Shown: positions 1 to 8,533 of the stretch, in pieces
How positions within the stretch are numbered: position 1 is the stretch's first letter
How the letters are laid out: the number at the start of each line of letters is the position of its first letter
Source of the DNA: CAYPNP01 sp964412195
GTDB lineage: Bacteria > Acidobacteriota > JAAYUB01
DNA: 64,000 nt
Reading direction: 5' to 3'
Assembly: GCA_964412195.1 (NCBI GenBank)
Contig: CAYPNP010000022.1
Coordinates: 1 to 64,000, forward strand
The notes under the pieces: model-generated
Seen by the model: the letters and a program-made list of their open reading frames with translations, nothing else
What the model was told of the DNA's origin: nothing
The model's database searches: none
Translations under genes and position numbers: made by a program

Positions 1-119
1 GGGGGGGCACCCGCATACTTGGTTTTTTGGGGGTGTTTTTTTTTTGGGGGTGTTTTTTGGGGGGGCGGGGGGGGGGGGGGTGGGGGGGTTTTGGGGGGGG
101 GGGGGGGGGGGGGGGGGGG
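1..119. other. Poly-G low-complexity contig end (probable artefact)
   Basis: Nearly every base is G, broken by short T runs, and normal mixed sequence begins abruptly near base 120. Long G tracts at a contig end are typical of two-colour sequencing chemistry, where missing signal is called as G. The reading frame of the neighbouring minus-strand gene should not be trusted past this point. I cannot exclude a real G-rich element, but the near-total absence of A and C argues against one. Confidence 0.8.
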
Positions 120-621
120 CCGGCATCTCCGGGACAGCGGCGCGCGGACTGCGCGGGGAAGGGGCCGGCGCGGGAGGCTCCGCGGGGACGGCCGCCGGTG
201 CAGGCTGGGCGGCGGACGAGCCGGCGGGGATCGTGTACGGCCCGGCGGGCGGCTCGGCCGCCGGGGCCGCGGCGGCCGGGGGCGGCGTGTACGCGTTCGC
301 CGGGGCGACCGCCTGGGTCGCGGGGCGGTCATTGGCCATGGCCTGGGAGAAATCGCCGGCGCGGTCCTGGAGGGTTTGCCGGGGGCCGGGCGCCAGGAAA
401 AGGTAGAGCAGCACGAACAGGCAGATCCCGGAGATGCCGCCGTAGATCATGGTTTTCCGGGAGAACCGGGGCTGCTCTTTGTCCTCCAGGATGATCTCGG
501 CCGTGGAGCGGGTCTGGCGCAGTTTCCGGGCCTGGCTGATCAGGTCCTGCGCTTCGCTGGCGGAGCCGTTTTCCGGCGGCGCGCCGCCGGGCAGGTTGGA
601 ACGTTCGGAAGTGTCGGACAC
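120..621 (-). CDS. Single-pass membrane protein with Pro/Ala-rich region, truncated
   Basis: A GTG start at 621 follows an AGGAG motif and opens a frame that stays open to the contig end. The first ~55 residues are polar and charged. Residues ~57-78 form one hydrophobic helix (IYGGISGICLFVLLYLFLAP). The rest is a long Ala/Pro-rich stretch, the kind of spacer seen in TonB-like or cell-envelope proteins. The C-terminus, and so any functional domain, lies beyond the poly-G end. The gene starts 20 bases after the stop of the beta-propeller gene and is probably its operon partner. Inferred topology is cytoplasmic N-terminus and extracytoplasmic C-terminus. Function unknown. Confidence 0.65.
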
Positions 622-641
622 GGGAATCTCCTTCTGCAATC

Positions 642-3053
642 TCATTGGAACGGGATCGCGGACAGCATCTGCCCGGTGATGCCGAACAGCGAGTACGCAT
701 ACAACGGCCGGTCGGCGTGGATATGGATGTATCCGCCGAGCTGCTGGTTCACTCCGAGCAGCGGGTCGGACAGCAGGCGGATGTACTTGCTGCGGTCCCC
801 CAGTCCGGTGACGGTGGCGGAATTGACCAGGACGCCGGCGGCGCTCCAGATCTCGATGGTGACGTTGGTCGGGTGGCCGCTGTCATTCACCAGGGCGATG
901 CCGGTGTAGTAAAGGTCATCCTGGGCGACATGGGAAAAGTAGATGTCGGTCTGGGGCGTCGGCTGGGCCGACAGGGCGGAGAGCACCTGGTCGCCTTCGC
1001 CGCTGAAGATGATGCCGGCGTGGACGCGGCTCGTGTCGCCGGTCACCTCGATCCAGCCCGTGCGGAGATCCGCCGGCTGGCTGATTCCGAAAAGCGCCCA
1101 GACGTCGTTGAGCAGGATCCGCTTCGACAGCACGTCGAACGTGGTCGAGGCCAGTTGCACGCCGGTCTCCGAGTAATAGCGGGCCGTCAGATGGGCAGCA
1201 TTGGCGTCCGAGTTGCTGAAGACCACCTGGGTCCGCCAGCCTCCGCCCTCGGCCACGTGGGGCAGGACGAGGGCCCGCCCGGCCGCGTAGAGGCCCTCCG
1301 CCGGCAGGCAGGCCCGGGTGAGTTCGCCGCCGAACTCGGCCAGCGCCCAGATCGGCTGGTCGGACTGCAGCACCAGGAAGGCCGGCTCGCTGACCTCGAA
1401 CTCGGACCCGTCGATCACCAGCCGGTGGCCGGCGCCGACGGTGCGGTTTAGGTTCTTGACGCCGCTCCCGTTCCGGTAGAGCTGCATCGACACCGAAGCG
1501 CCGGACGAGTTGGGATTGACCAGGTGGACGCGGCACAGGCTGCCCGGAGCCAGGTCCAGGTAGGGCAGCGCCAGCTTCATCAGCGGCGGGGTGCCGAAGG
1601 CAAACCCGTCCATCCAGTCCAGGGAGGCGGCGTAGAACATGGTGAAGCCCTTGACGCCGTACAGGGGCGTCGTCCCCCGGGCCCACCCGGAGAAGGGCAC
1701 CGGCAGGCCGAGGTCGGGGGAGTTCCACTCCCGGACGAACTGGGTCCCGCCCAGCAGGGAGATGTTCTTCCCGGCGGACGGCACCCCGGCGTCGGAGTAG
1801 GGCGTCAGGGCCAGCGAATAATTCTGCAGAGGCAGCGGGTTGACGAAGGAAAAGCCGATATTGCGCTGGTCGTCGCTTTCGACCCGGACGATGCCCACCC
1901 GGCGGTTCTGGGTCAGCACGTAGAGCTGGTCGGACTGATCGCAGACCGCCAGGGCCACCGCCCCCTCCCGGTCGATGGCCACCCGGGCGGGCCCGTTGGG
2001 CGTGGAAAAGGACTCCGTGGCGTCGCCGGTCCGGGGGTCGAGCAGGAGCACCTTGTTGCCCAGCCGGGAGGCGACGAAGGCGGCGTGCGTGCCCGGCACC
2101 GTCACCACGGCGTTGTCCTGGTCGAAGGTGACGCCGGGATAGGTCTTCTGGGTCACCGTGCCGGCGCTCTCATCCACCAGGGTGATGGAATTGCCGAGGG
2201 TGTTGACGACGAAGATCTTCTCGTGGTCGGCGTCCACCGTGACGCTGACGGGGCCCGAGCCGGTCTGGACGTACGGCTGGGCCGAGCCGTCCTCCAGCGA
2301 GTACACCAGCAGCCGGTTCTGCGAGTAGGCCGGAATGTAAATCTCCCGCCCGTCCGGCGAGAAGTCCAGGTTGGTGGCATCCTGGCCGAGGGTGCCGGTC
2401 AGGATGTCGTACTGGACGCTGAAGCTCTCGCCCTGGTAGAAATCGGACAGGTTGAGGACTTTCAGGTTGAGGAAGCTGTTCTGGCGGCACAGCACGGCCA
2501 GCCAGCGGCCGTCGGGGGATAGCCCGCAGACGGTGGGCATGGTGCCCAGATACCCGGACCGGATCAGCGTTCCCGACCAGGGGTCGAAGGCGTACAGGTA
2601 GCCGTTGTAGCGGGAGGCGACGAAGGCGTAGCGGTTGTCTGGGGTGATCGCCACGTTGTTGTAGTAGTCGAAGTTGGCGTTGGCCTCGAACGTCGGCAGT
2701 TGCGTTGCGCCGGTCAAGGTTAGGCGGTACAGCGTGACATTGTCGCCGCCGTACTGGATGGTGCCGTAGTTGGTGGCGGCCAGCAGGGAGCCGTCGCGGC
2801 TGAGGGTGACGCTGGCGGGGTGGGTCCCCGCGGCGAGGCTGTCGGCGGTCAGCGACTGCAGGTCCAGGCGGACGATCTCGTTGCGGTCGGGATTGGCGAC
2901 GAAGGCCCACCGGCCGTCGGGCGTGACCGCCGGGCGGTTCCAGGTGTTGAAGTGGAACGTCCCGGACTGGACCTGGTGGGAGGCGTACTGCGCCCACGCC
3001 GCGGCGCACGCCAGTGTGGCGAAGATCAATCCGAGGCAAATTGTCTTTTTCAT
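642..3053 (-). CDS. Secreted beta-propeller (YVTN/lactonase-like) protein with duplicated C-terminal module
   Basis: 803 residues from the ATG whose product starts MKKTICLGLIFATLACAAAWAQ, a clear signal peptide. A longer in-frame extension to 3134 has no signal sequence and was rejected. Residues ~30-390 show repeated blades of the kind 'TPDGRWAFVANPDRNEIVRLDL', 'TPDNRYAFVASRYNGYLYAFD' and 'SPDGREIYIPAYSQNRLLVY', typical of YVTN/lactonase-type seven-bladed propellers. The last ~200 residues hold two related ~100-residue blocks, starting at VLPHVAEGGGW and YFSHVAQDDLYY, that end LSALSAQP and LSAIPFQ. Probably an extracytoplasmic binding or adhesion protein. No catalytic residues are evident. 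Confidence 0.8.
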   Translation of the reverse strand: MKKTICLGLIFATLACAAAWAQYASHQVQSGTFHFNTWNRPAVTPDGRWAFVANPDRNEIVRLDLQSLTADSLAAGTHPASVTLSRDGSLLAATNYGTIQYGGDNVTLYRLTLTGATQLPTFEANANFDYYNNVAITPDNRYAFVASRYNGYLYAFDPWSGTLIRSGYLGTMPTVCGLSPDGRWLAVLCRQNSFLNLKVLNLSDFYQGESFSVQYDILTGTLGQDATNLDFSPDGREIYIPAYSQNRLLVYSLEDGSAQPYVQTGSGPVSVTVDADHEKIFVVNTLGNSITLVDESAGTVTQKTYPGVTFDQDNAVVTVPGTHAAFVASRLGNKVLLLDPRTGDATESFSTPNGPARVAIDREGAVALAVCDQSDQLYVLTQNRRVGIVRVESDDQRNIGFSFVNPLPLQNYSLALTPYSDAGVPSAGKNISLLGGTQFVREWNSPDLGLPVPFSGWARGTTPLYGVKGFTMFYAASLDWMDGFAFGTPPLMKLALPYLDLAPGSLCRVHLVNPNSSGASVSMQLYRNGSGVKNLNRTVGAGHRLVIDGSEFEVSEPAFLVLQSDQPIWALAEFGGELTRACLPAEGLYAAGRALVLPHVAEGGGWRTQVVFSNSDANAAHLTARYYSETGVQLASTTFDVLSKRILLNDVWALFGISQPADLRTGWIEVTGDTSRVHAGIIFSGEGDQVLSALSAQPTPQTDIYFSHVAQDDLYYTGIALVNDSGHPTNVTIEIWSAAGVLVNSATVTGLGDRSKYIRLLSDPLLGVNQQLGGYIHIHADRPLYAYSLFGITGQMLSAIPFQ

Positions 3054-3291
3054 GGCGGTCGCTCCAAGAAGCTTAGATGCAGGAATTGGCCTTATTGTAC
3101 ATGATTTTCCTCCTCCCGGCGACTCCAAGGACATACCGCCTTGATTCTTCGACCTTAGATTCGGAAATCTTCTTCACCAGGCGGCTCGACCTCGGCCTGA
3201 TTCCGACAACAGACCGGTCCACGTCGCCGGGACGGCCAATTTGCTTGATACGTCTGAATGCCGGCTCAGTTCGGAGAGATGGGCAACTGCG

Positions 3292-5187
3292 TCAGTGCAG
3301 CCTTCGTTTCATCATTACCAAATCTCGAAGACTGACCTCTCCGTCCCCATCGAAGTCGGCGAAACCAGGGTCGTCCAAGGTGGGTTCATAGTTGTCGCCC
3401 AGATATTCAGCCAGCAGGACTGAATCGTCCGCTTCAACTTTAAAATCGCCATCGAGGTCTCCCAGAAGCGGGTACACGGTCAGCATGCTGGCTATCGCAG
3501 CGCCCTCAAGGTTTGACCAACTGACCGGGAGGTAAGCCTGAGTCCAGAAGTCGTACACCTCCAGGGACAGCCTCCATGCTTCCCCGCTGCCGGGGATGGG
3601 CGGAATGGCCGGCAGGTCGAAGTTCACCTCCAGCTCGTCCAGATCATCCGCACGGAGATGCCGGATCTCTTCCGGCGGAATCTCGACGACGGAGCGAGCG
3701 GTATCCCCCTGCGCATTTGATTTCCAAAGCGTAAGCCGGACCGGGTTCACGCAGAATCCCGCACCGATGTTGCGGAGCTTGGCGCGAACATAACCGCCGG
3801 TCGAGTTGCGGTCACGGCGGATCTCGGAAAGCTGGAAACGATAGCCCAGGCGATTCTTGTAATATTGGTAAGTGGGGGTGGCGTAGGACAACACGGCGTC
3901 CTGGAGCCCCCAGCAGCCGATGTGGAGCATCCCCGACAGGCCGCACATGTTCAGTTGCATGAAGTTGGGGTGGAAGGTGAAATCATCGGCCAGGCTCTCG
4001 TTGGAATCCCACTCGCAGAAATACGGCGCCGTCGACCGGATCGCCTCCCGCAACGCCAGGTCATAGGAAGGGTCCGGCAGCCGGACCTGCGCGGCTCCCC
4101 CCAAGTGTAGGGTGTATCCATGGTCGCGAGCCACGTCGAACATGTCCGTCACGATGCTCTGCTGGGGATCGAGGATGCCGCGCTGGTGGCAATCCAAATC
4201 CGCGGACTGCCAGTGGTAGTTTTCGCTCATGAAGAGGTCCACCGGGTGGGGCAGGCTTTCCATCCGCTCGCGGAAGTCCGCAAACCAGGCATCGACGTTC
4301 TGACGGAAGGATGTCCAGTCCCGCGGCGGGCCTGCCTGGCCGTAGGCGGTGAACAGGGCCACGTGGTTTTGCCCCCAGTTGCCCATGAACGCCGCATGCA
4401 TGCCGGCGAGGCACTCGAATTGTGCCGCGTAATCCGCCAGCTCCTGGTTCCAGGGGGCAACGACGGCCGGCAAGACGGTGGGATTGAAGTAATTGAGCTC
4501 CCGCAACTGGTACCGGCTGTAGTACGGCGGGAAGCGGGCCTGGCTGATGCAGAGGGTCCAGTTCGGATTCAGGCAAAAATCCAGCAGGTATGTACCCAGG
4601 ATGTCCGCGGCCTGCGGGCAACCGCTGCAATTGCAGACATCCTCGATGTAGGGGGGGAAATCGTCGATGCCCCATCCGTTGGGATACCCGTCCAGGTAGG
4701 GGAAGCAGGTGTCCTCAAAGGTCACGGCCAGGAACACGTGGAACCTCTTGTAGACGTCCGGCTCTTCGGCATTGAACGCCTCGACGGTCTCCAGGAAGGA
4801 ACGGAGGTCGCCCTCCTTCAACTCCTCGAACTCCCGCCACCGGAGCCGAATGTAGAGCACTCGGGAATGCCCCTCGAAGAAGGCCGATCCGCCGCCATTG
4901 GAAAAGTAATTGATCCCCGATTGCAGGTCCTGCAGCAAGGCGGGGAGATCCGCGCTGCCATCCCGGATCTCTCGCTCGAGGCAGTAGGCCACCCAGCTCA
5001 TCCCCGGCGCCGGGATGATGGGATCGGAACTCCCCGCTCCCACAGGCGTCGGGGTGACGACGGCTTCTGTCGCGGCCGCGGCGCCGGCCAGCGCCAGCAG
5101 GGCGGCAGCGATGCAAGCCCCCCGCCGGAGACCTGCCTCCCGCGATAGCTTGATGGCGCTGAATGAAAACGCCGGGATACGGATCAT
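3292..5187 (-). CDS. Secreted protein with C-terminal dockerin-like repeats, possible glycosidase-like barrel
   Basis: 631 residues. The ATG at 5187 has GAGGAAG seven bases upstream and gives an Arg-containing N-terminus followed by a hydrophobic Ala/Leu stretch (residues ~20-40), a plausible signal peptide. The final ~60 residues contain two calcium-loop helices, DLDGDFKVEADDSVLLAEYL and DFDGDGEVSLRDLVMMKRRL, the duplicated F-hand pattern of type I dockerins. The central ~350 residues ('YIRLRWREFEEL', 'GNWGQNHVALFTAYG') recall DUF4832/DUF4874-type TIM-barrel proteins related to glycoside hydrolases; that is only a resemblance. The many cysteines suit an exported, disulfide-bonded protein. 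It begins 25 bases after the preceding gene and is likely co-transcribed with it. Confidence 0.7.
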   Translation of the reverse strand: MIRIPAFSFSAIKLSREAGLRRGACIAAALLALAGAAAATEAVVTPTPVGAGSSDPIIPAPGMSWVAYCLEREIRDGSADLPALLQDLQSGINYFSNGGGSAFFEGHSRVLYIRLRWREFEELKEGDLRSFLETVEAFNAEEPDVYKRFHVFLAVTFEDTCFPYLDGYPNGWGIDDFPPYIEDVCNCSGCPQAADILGTYLLDFCLNPNWTLCISQARFPPYYSRYQLRELNYFNPTVLPAVVAPWNQELADYAAQFECLAGMHAAFMGNWGQNHVALFTAYGQAGPPRDWTSFRQNVDAWFADFRERMESLPHPVDLFMSENYHWQSADLDCHQRGILDPQQSIVTDMFDVARDHGYTLHLGGAAQVRLPDPSYDLALREAIRSTAPYFCEWDSNESLADDFTFHPNFMQLNMCGLSGMLHIGCWGLQDAVLSYATPTYQYYKNRLGYRFQLSEIRRDRNSTGGYVRAKLRNIGAGFCVNPVRLTLWKSNAQGDTARSVVEIPPEEIRHLRADDLDELEVNFDLPAIPPIPGSGEAWRLSLEVYDFWTQAYLPVSWSNLEGAAIASMLTVYPLLGDLDGDFKVEADDSVLLAEYLGDNYEPTLDDPGFADFDGDGEVSLRDLVMMKRRLH

Positions 5188-5212
5188 CAACACTTCCTCG
5201 CCCCCGCCTGAT

Positions 5213-7720
5213 TCATTTCGGAAGCGGGGCCGCCCGGTCCAGCCGATCGGCCCGCTCCGGATCGTGCCGCCCGGCCGCGCCGGCCGCGACCCGGACGGAG
5301 CGCGTCTCGGACCACTCGGAGCAGTAGCGCTTCGGGCACGACGCGACCGCGCGCACGCGGTAGTAGAAGGCCGCCGTGTCCGAAACGGTGTGGGTGACGT
5401 CCAGAAAACAGTCCACGAGTTCGACAATCTCGGCGTCCTCGAAGGAAGGATCGGCCGCCTCCTGCAGGATGTAAGAGGCCGCCGGGCCAAGGTTGCTCCA
5501 GGAAACACGGTAGGTGGGGCCGGCCGTGGCGGGGACGCTCAGCACGGGGACTGGCGGCGGGCCGCAGGGATCCACCTGGATCCGAAGAAAAACCGTCTCT
5601 CCCTGGGTCAGGGGGACGGCGTCCGCCGACTCCAGGTCGGGCTTCCGGTCGTACCATGTGCCGAGATGTCCGTCCCCCGGCCAGACGTAGACCTGATAGA
5701 CACCGGTTTTCAATCCTTTGGCTTCGAAGATGTCATAATAATTGGAATAGACTCGCCCTACTTCCATGCCGTCTTGAAAGACCGAGACCTGCGCCCTGGA
5801 GACCACTCCATCCGCCGGGTCGAAGACCATGCCCGAGATCATGCCACCCTGGGCCAGCCGGACATCGATATCGCCCAGCGATTGATCCCCGAGCGGGAGG
5901 GGTGTCGCGGTCTCGTAACGGTCCTGATCCAGGTACCATTCTTGCACCAGGTTGCGGCTCGACTGCCGGTTGACGGACCATGGTAAAAAACAGAGCCGGT
6001 ACTCTCCCGGCGGCAGACCGCGCAGCTCGTAGGAACCGTCCAGATCGCCGGCGCACCAGGAAACGTCTTGACCGAATGCATCATAGGCGTCCACGTAGAC
6101 CGAATCCACCGCCCAGCCCTGTTCGTCGGTGACCCGGCCGCCGATGCGATACCCCGGTCCCAGCCGGATGTCGACACCGGTCAGTTCCTGCCCGCCGGCC
6201 AGGATGAGGGAAGTTGCCTGGGCCGGGTCGGGAGTGCCCGGATACCAGACGCTGCCGTAGTCGCCCGCCTGGAGCGGCCGGAAATACACCTTGTATTCCC
6301 CCGGCCAGAGATCGGTGACTTGGTAATAACCCTCAGGGTCGGTTGCGGAGGAGTTCCAGTATTGCCCGGCAGGGGAAGTTTCAACCCAGATGTCCGGGAG
6401 ACCCGCTCCGTCAGTCCCGGTGACCCGGCCGGCAACGGCGGCAGGACGTTCTAGTTGAATATCCATACCCTCGAGGACCTGGCCGGAGGCCAGTTTGACC
6501 AATTGGGCGGTTTCGAAGGAGGGCTGGTGAGGATACCAGGTCAGGAGGCAGGTTCCCTCCCAATCACCCGGGCATTCGATCTTGTACCGGCCGCCTGCCA
6601 AGCAAGTCAGGGCATAGTTCCCGCTTTCATCCGTCATGGTCCAGTTGTCGCGTGACATTCCGTAAGGATCGGAATCGGCGTGAGCGATGACATCCGCTCC
6701 GGCAACGGCTTGCCCGTCTGCATCGGTTACCCGGCCCAAGATGCGGGCACCGGGTTCGAGTTGGGCGTCAATCCCGGCGACCGTCTGGTCCAGGGCCACC
6801 GTCACCGTGTCGCCAGACTGGCTGCTCGGCTGGCCGCGATACCATTGCTCAGCGAGATCGTACTCGCAGCCCCGGAAGGAAACCAGGTAGTCCCCTGGTT
6901 CCAGGTGTCGCATGGTGTAACATCCCGCGGCATCCGTGGAGGCTAAACCACGGTCATGGTTGGTTACTCCATCCGCTTCGATCTGTGCCCCGGCCACCCC
7001 GTTCCCATCCGGACCGGTGACCCGCCCGGTGATGATCCCGAGCCGCCCGAGCACGGCGTCGATTCCCGCGACCGTCTGCTCAAGCGGGACGTCGACCAAG
7101 GTCGCCACGTCGATGTTGGCCTGGTCTGAATACCACTCGCCCTGAAAGTCCATCCGGAAGTCCACGTAGAATTGGATCTTGTAAAGGCCCGGCTGCAGGC
7201 CCACCGTGGAGTAATTCCCCTCGGCGCCGGTGGTGAATTTCCAGTAGAGGATGTCATCCCGGAATAACCGGACCTCGATGCCGGCGATGCCCTGCCCCGC
7301 GGAGTTGGTCACCCGGCCGGTGACCCGCCCCAGGCGGGACAGGACCGCGTCGACGCCTGCAACCGTCTGGTCGGCGCCGAGAAAGACGGCGTCGGCTTCC
7401 TCCTGCCCCTCCTTGCGGTCGTACCACTGCTCCATGAACTCGCCGGCGAAGAACATCACCCGGTACTCGCCCGGTTCCAGGCCGTCCATGCGGTAGTTCC
7501 CGCCCGCGTCGCAAAAGCATCGGGCGATGGAATCCGACTGGACGAAGGTGACCAATGCATAAGGAACGTTCTGTCCTCCAGCGTCGGTTACCCGCCCGGT
7601 GATAGAGCCAGTCCCCGGCGCCTCCACGGCTGCCAGTCCGGCAAACTCCACCCACGCCGCCATCAGCGCGATCCACGACAACAGATGGGCAATGCGGATC
7701 CAACCGGCATGAAAAGCCAT
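5213..7720 (-). CDS. Secreted seven-repeat carboxypeptidase-regulatory-like protein with terminal FnIII-like domain
   Basis: About 835 residues. Seven tandem ~95-residue units each open with a 'GRVTD..G' motif (ITGRVTDAGG, VTGRVTNSAG, ITGRVTGPDG, LGRVTDADG, AGRVTGTDG, GGRVTDEQG, SGMVFDPAD). Most carry a 'LEPGEYRV' strand, a 'EQWY' motif and a 'TVAGIDAVL' end. This is the transthyretin-like carboxypeptidase regulatory fold. The C-terminal ~100 residues resemble a fibronectin III domain. A hydrophobic N-terminal helix suggests export. The start is uncertain: the ATG at 7720 gives the best leader but lacks a strong ribosome site, and an alternative lies at 7801. Likely a cell-surface structural or carbohydrate-binding protein. 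Confidence 0.75.
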   Translation of the reverse strand: MAFHAGWIRIAHLLSWIALMAAWVEFAGLAAVEAPGTGSITGRVTDAGGQNVPYALVTFVQSDSIARCFCDAGGNYRMDGLEPGEYRVMFFAGEFMEQWYDRKEGQEEADAVFLGADQTVAGVDAVLSRLGRVTGRVTNSAGQGIAGIEVRLFRDDILYWKFTTGAEGNYSTVGLQPGLYKIQFYVDFRMDFQGEWYSDQANIDVATLVDVPLEQTVAGIDAVLGRLGIITGRVTGPDGNGVAGAQIEADGVTNHDRGLASTDAAGCYTMRHLEPGDYLVSFRGCEYDLAEQWYRGQPSSQSGDTVTVALDQTVAGIDAQLEPGARILGRVTDADGQAVAGADVIAHADSDPYGMSRDNWTMTDESGNYALTCLAGGRYKIECPGDWEGTCLLTWYPHQPSFETAQLVKLASGQVLEGMDIQLERPAAVAGRVTGTDGAGLPDIWVETSPAGQYWNSSATDPEGYYQVTDLWPGEYKVYFRPLQAGDYGSVWYPGTPDPAQATSLILAGGQELTGVDIRLGPGYRIGGRVTDEQGWAVDSVYVDAYDAFGQDVSWCAGDLDGSYELRGLPPGEYRLCFLPWSVNRQSSRNLVQEWYLDQDRYETATPLPLGDQSLGDIDVRLAQGGMISGMVFDPADGVVSRAQVSVFQDGMEVGRVYSNYYDIFEAKGLKTGVYQVYVWPGDGHLGTWYDRKPDLESADAVPLTQGETVFLRIQVDPCGPPPVPVLSVPATAGPTYRVSWSNLGPAASYILQEAADPSFEDAEIVELVDCFLDVTHTVSDTAAFYYRVRAVASCPKRYCSEWSETRSVRVAAGAAGRHDPERADRLDRAAPLPK

Positions 7721-7860
7721 ATCTGTAAAAACACTACTGCGGTTCCCTAAAACAATCAAGAACAAACCAGGAGACCGCCCGGACCCCCCGCCGGACGTCA
7801 TCTGGCCCAGGACGGATCCGTTGCCGAAGCGGGCAGGCTCAGTTCCGAAAGTTTGAGATA

Positions 7861-8529
7861 TCAGACAGGGCGGTGGGGGTCTTCGGGGTCGAAGTCCTCG
7901 GCGTGGGAGTGGCGCGGGGGGGTGGCGGCGGCCCGGGCGGCCCGCTGCCCGGCCACCCGCTGCAGGCCGGCCTCGTCGCCGGCCTCGGCGAAGAGCTTGG
8001 CCGCCTTGTCCAGGTCCCCGCGCTGAAGGTGTCGCTCCGCCAGGGGCGCCAGCTCGGCCGGCGCGCCCAGCTTCCGCAGCAGCCGGGCGGCGTTGTCCAG
8101 ATCGTTCTTCTCCAAGTACCGCCCGGCCAGCGTCCGCAGGCCGTCGGAATCGGCGGCGGCGGCGAAGGCCTTCTCGGCGCCATGGAAATCACCTTTTTCC
8201 AGGAGCAGGCGGCCGGCGCGGGCGTGCTCGGCGGGCGCCGCTTCCAACCCGCCCAGCTTCAGGGTCTTGATCCACTCGTTGTAGTGGCCCCGTTCCAGCC
8301 AGATTTCGGCGGCGCGGCGTACCCCGTTGTCCTGCCCGGCGGCGGCGAACGCCTCGGCGGCGCGGCGGAGGTTCCCCTTGGCCAGCAGGTGCTCGCCGAC
8401 GGCGGCCAGCCCCGCTTTGTGCTCCAGGCGCTGGAAAATCCTCCAGGCGCCCTCGGCGTCGCCGGCGGCCAGCAGCTCCTCGGCCGCCTTCTTCTCGTCG
8501 CGCTTTTTGGAGGAAAACAGGAAGTCCAT
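7861..8529 (-). CDS. TPR-like helical repeat protein
   Basis: 222 residues made almost entirely of Ala/Leu-rich helix pairs repeating every ~32-34 residues ('AEELLAAGDAEGAWRIFQRLEHKAGLAAVGEHLLAKGNLRRAAEAFAAAG' style, split over several units). This is the pattern of tetratricopeptide or Sel1-like solenoids. There is no signal peptide, so it is probably a cytoplasmic scaffold. The C-terminal ~25 residues are His/Asp/Pro-rich and unstructured. It starts five bases after the stop of the DUF362 gene and is probably translated from the same message. Partner proteins cannot be named from sequence. Confidence 0.75.
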   Translation of the reverse strand: MDFLFSSKKRDEKKAAEELLAAGDAEGAWRIFQRLEHKAGLAAVGEHLLAKGNLRRAAEAFAAAGQDNGVRRAAEIWLERGHYNEWIKTLKLGGLEAAPAEHARAGRLLLEKGDFHGAEKAFAAAADSDGLRTLAGRYLEKNDLDNAARLLRKLGAPAELAPLAERHLQRGDLDKAAKLFAEAGDEAGLQRVAGQRAARAAATPPRHSHAEDFDPEDPHRPV

Positions 8530-8533
8530 CGCC

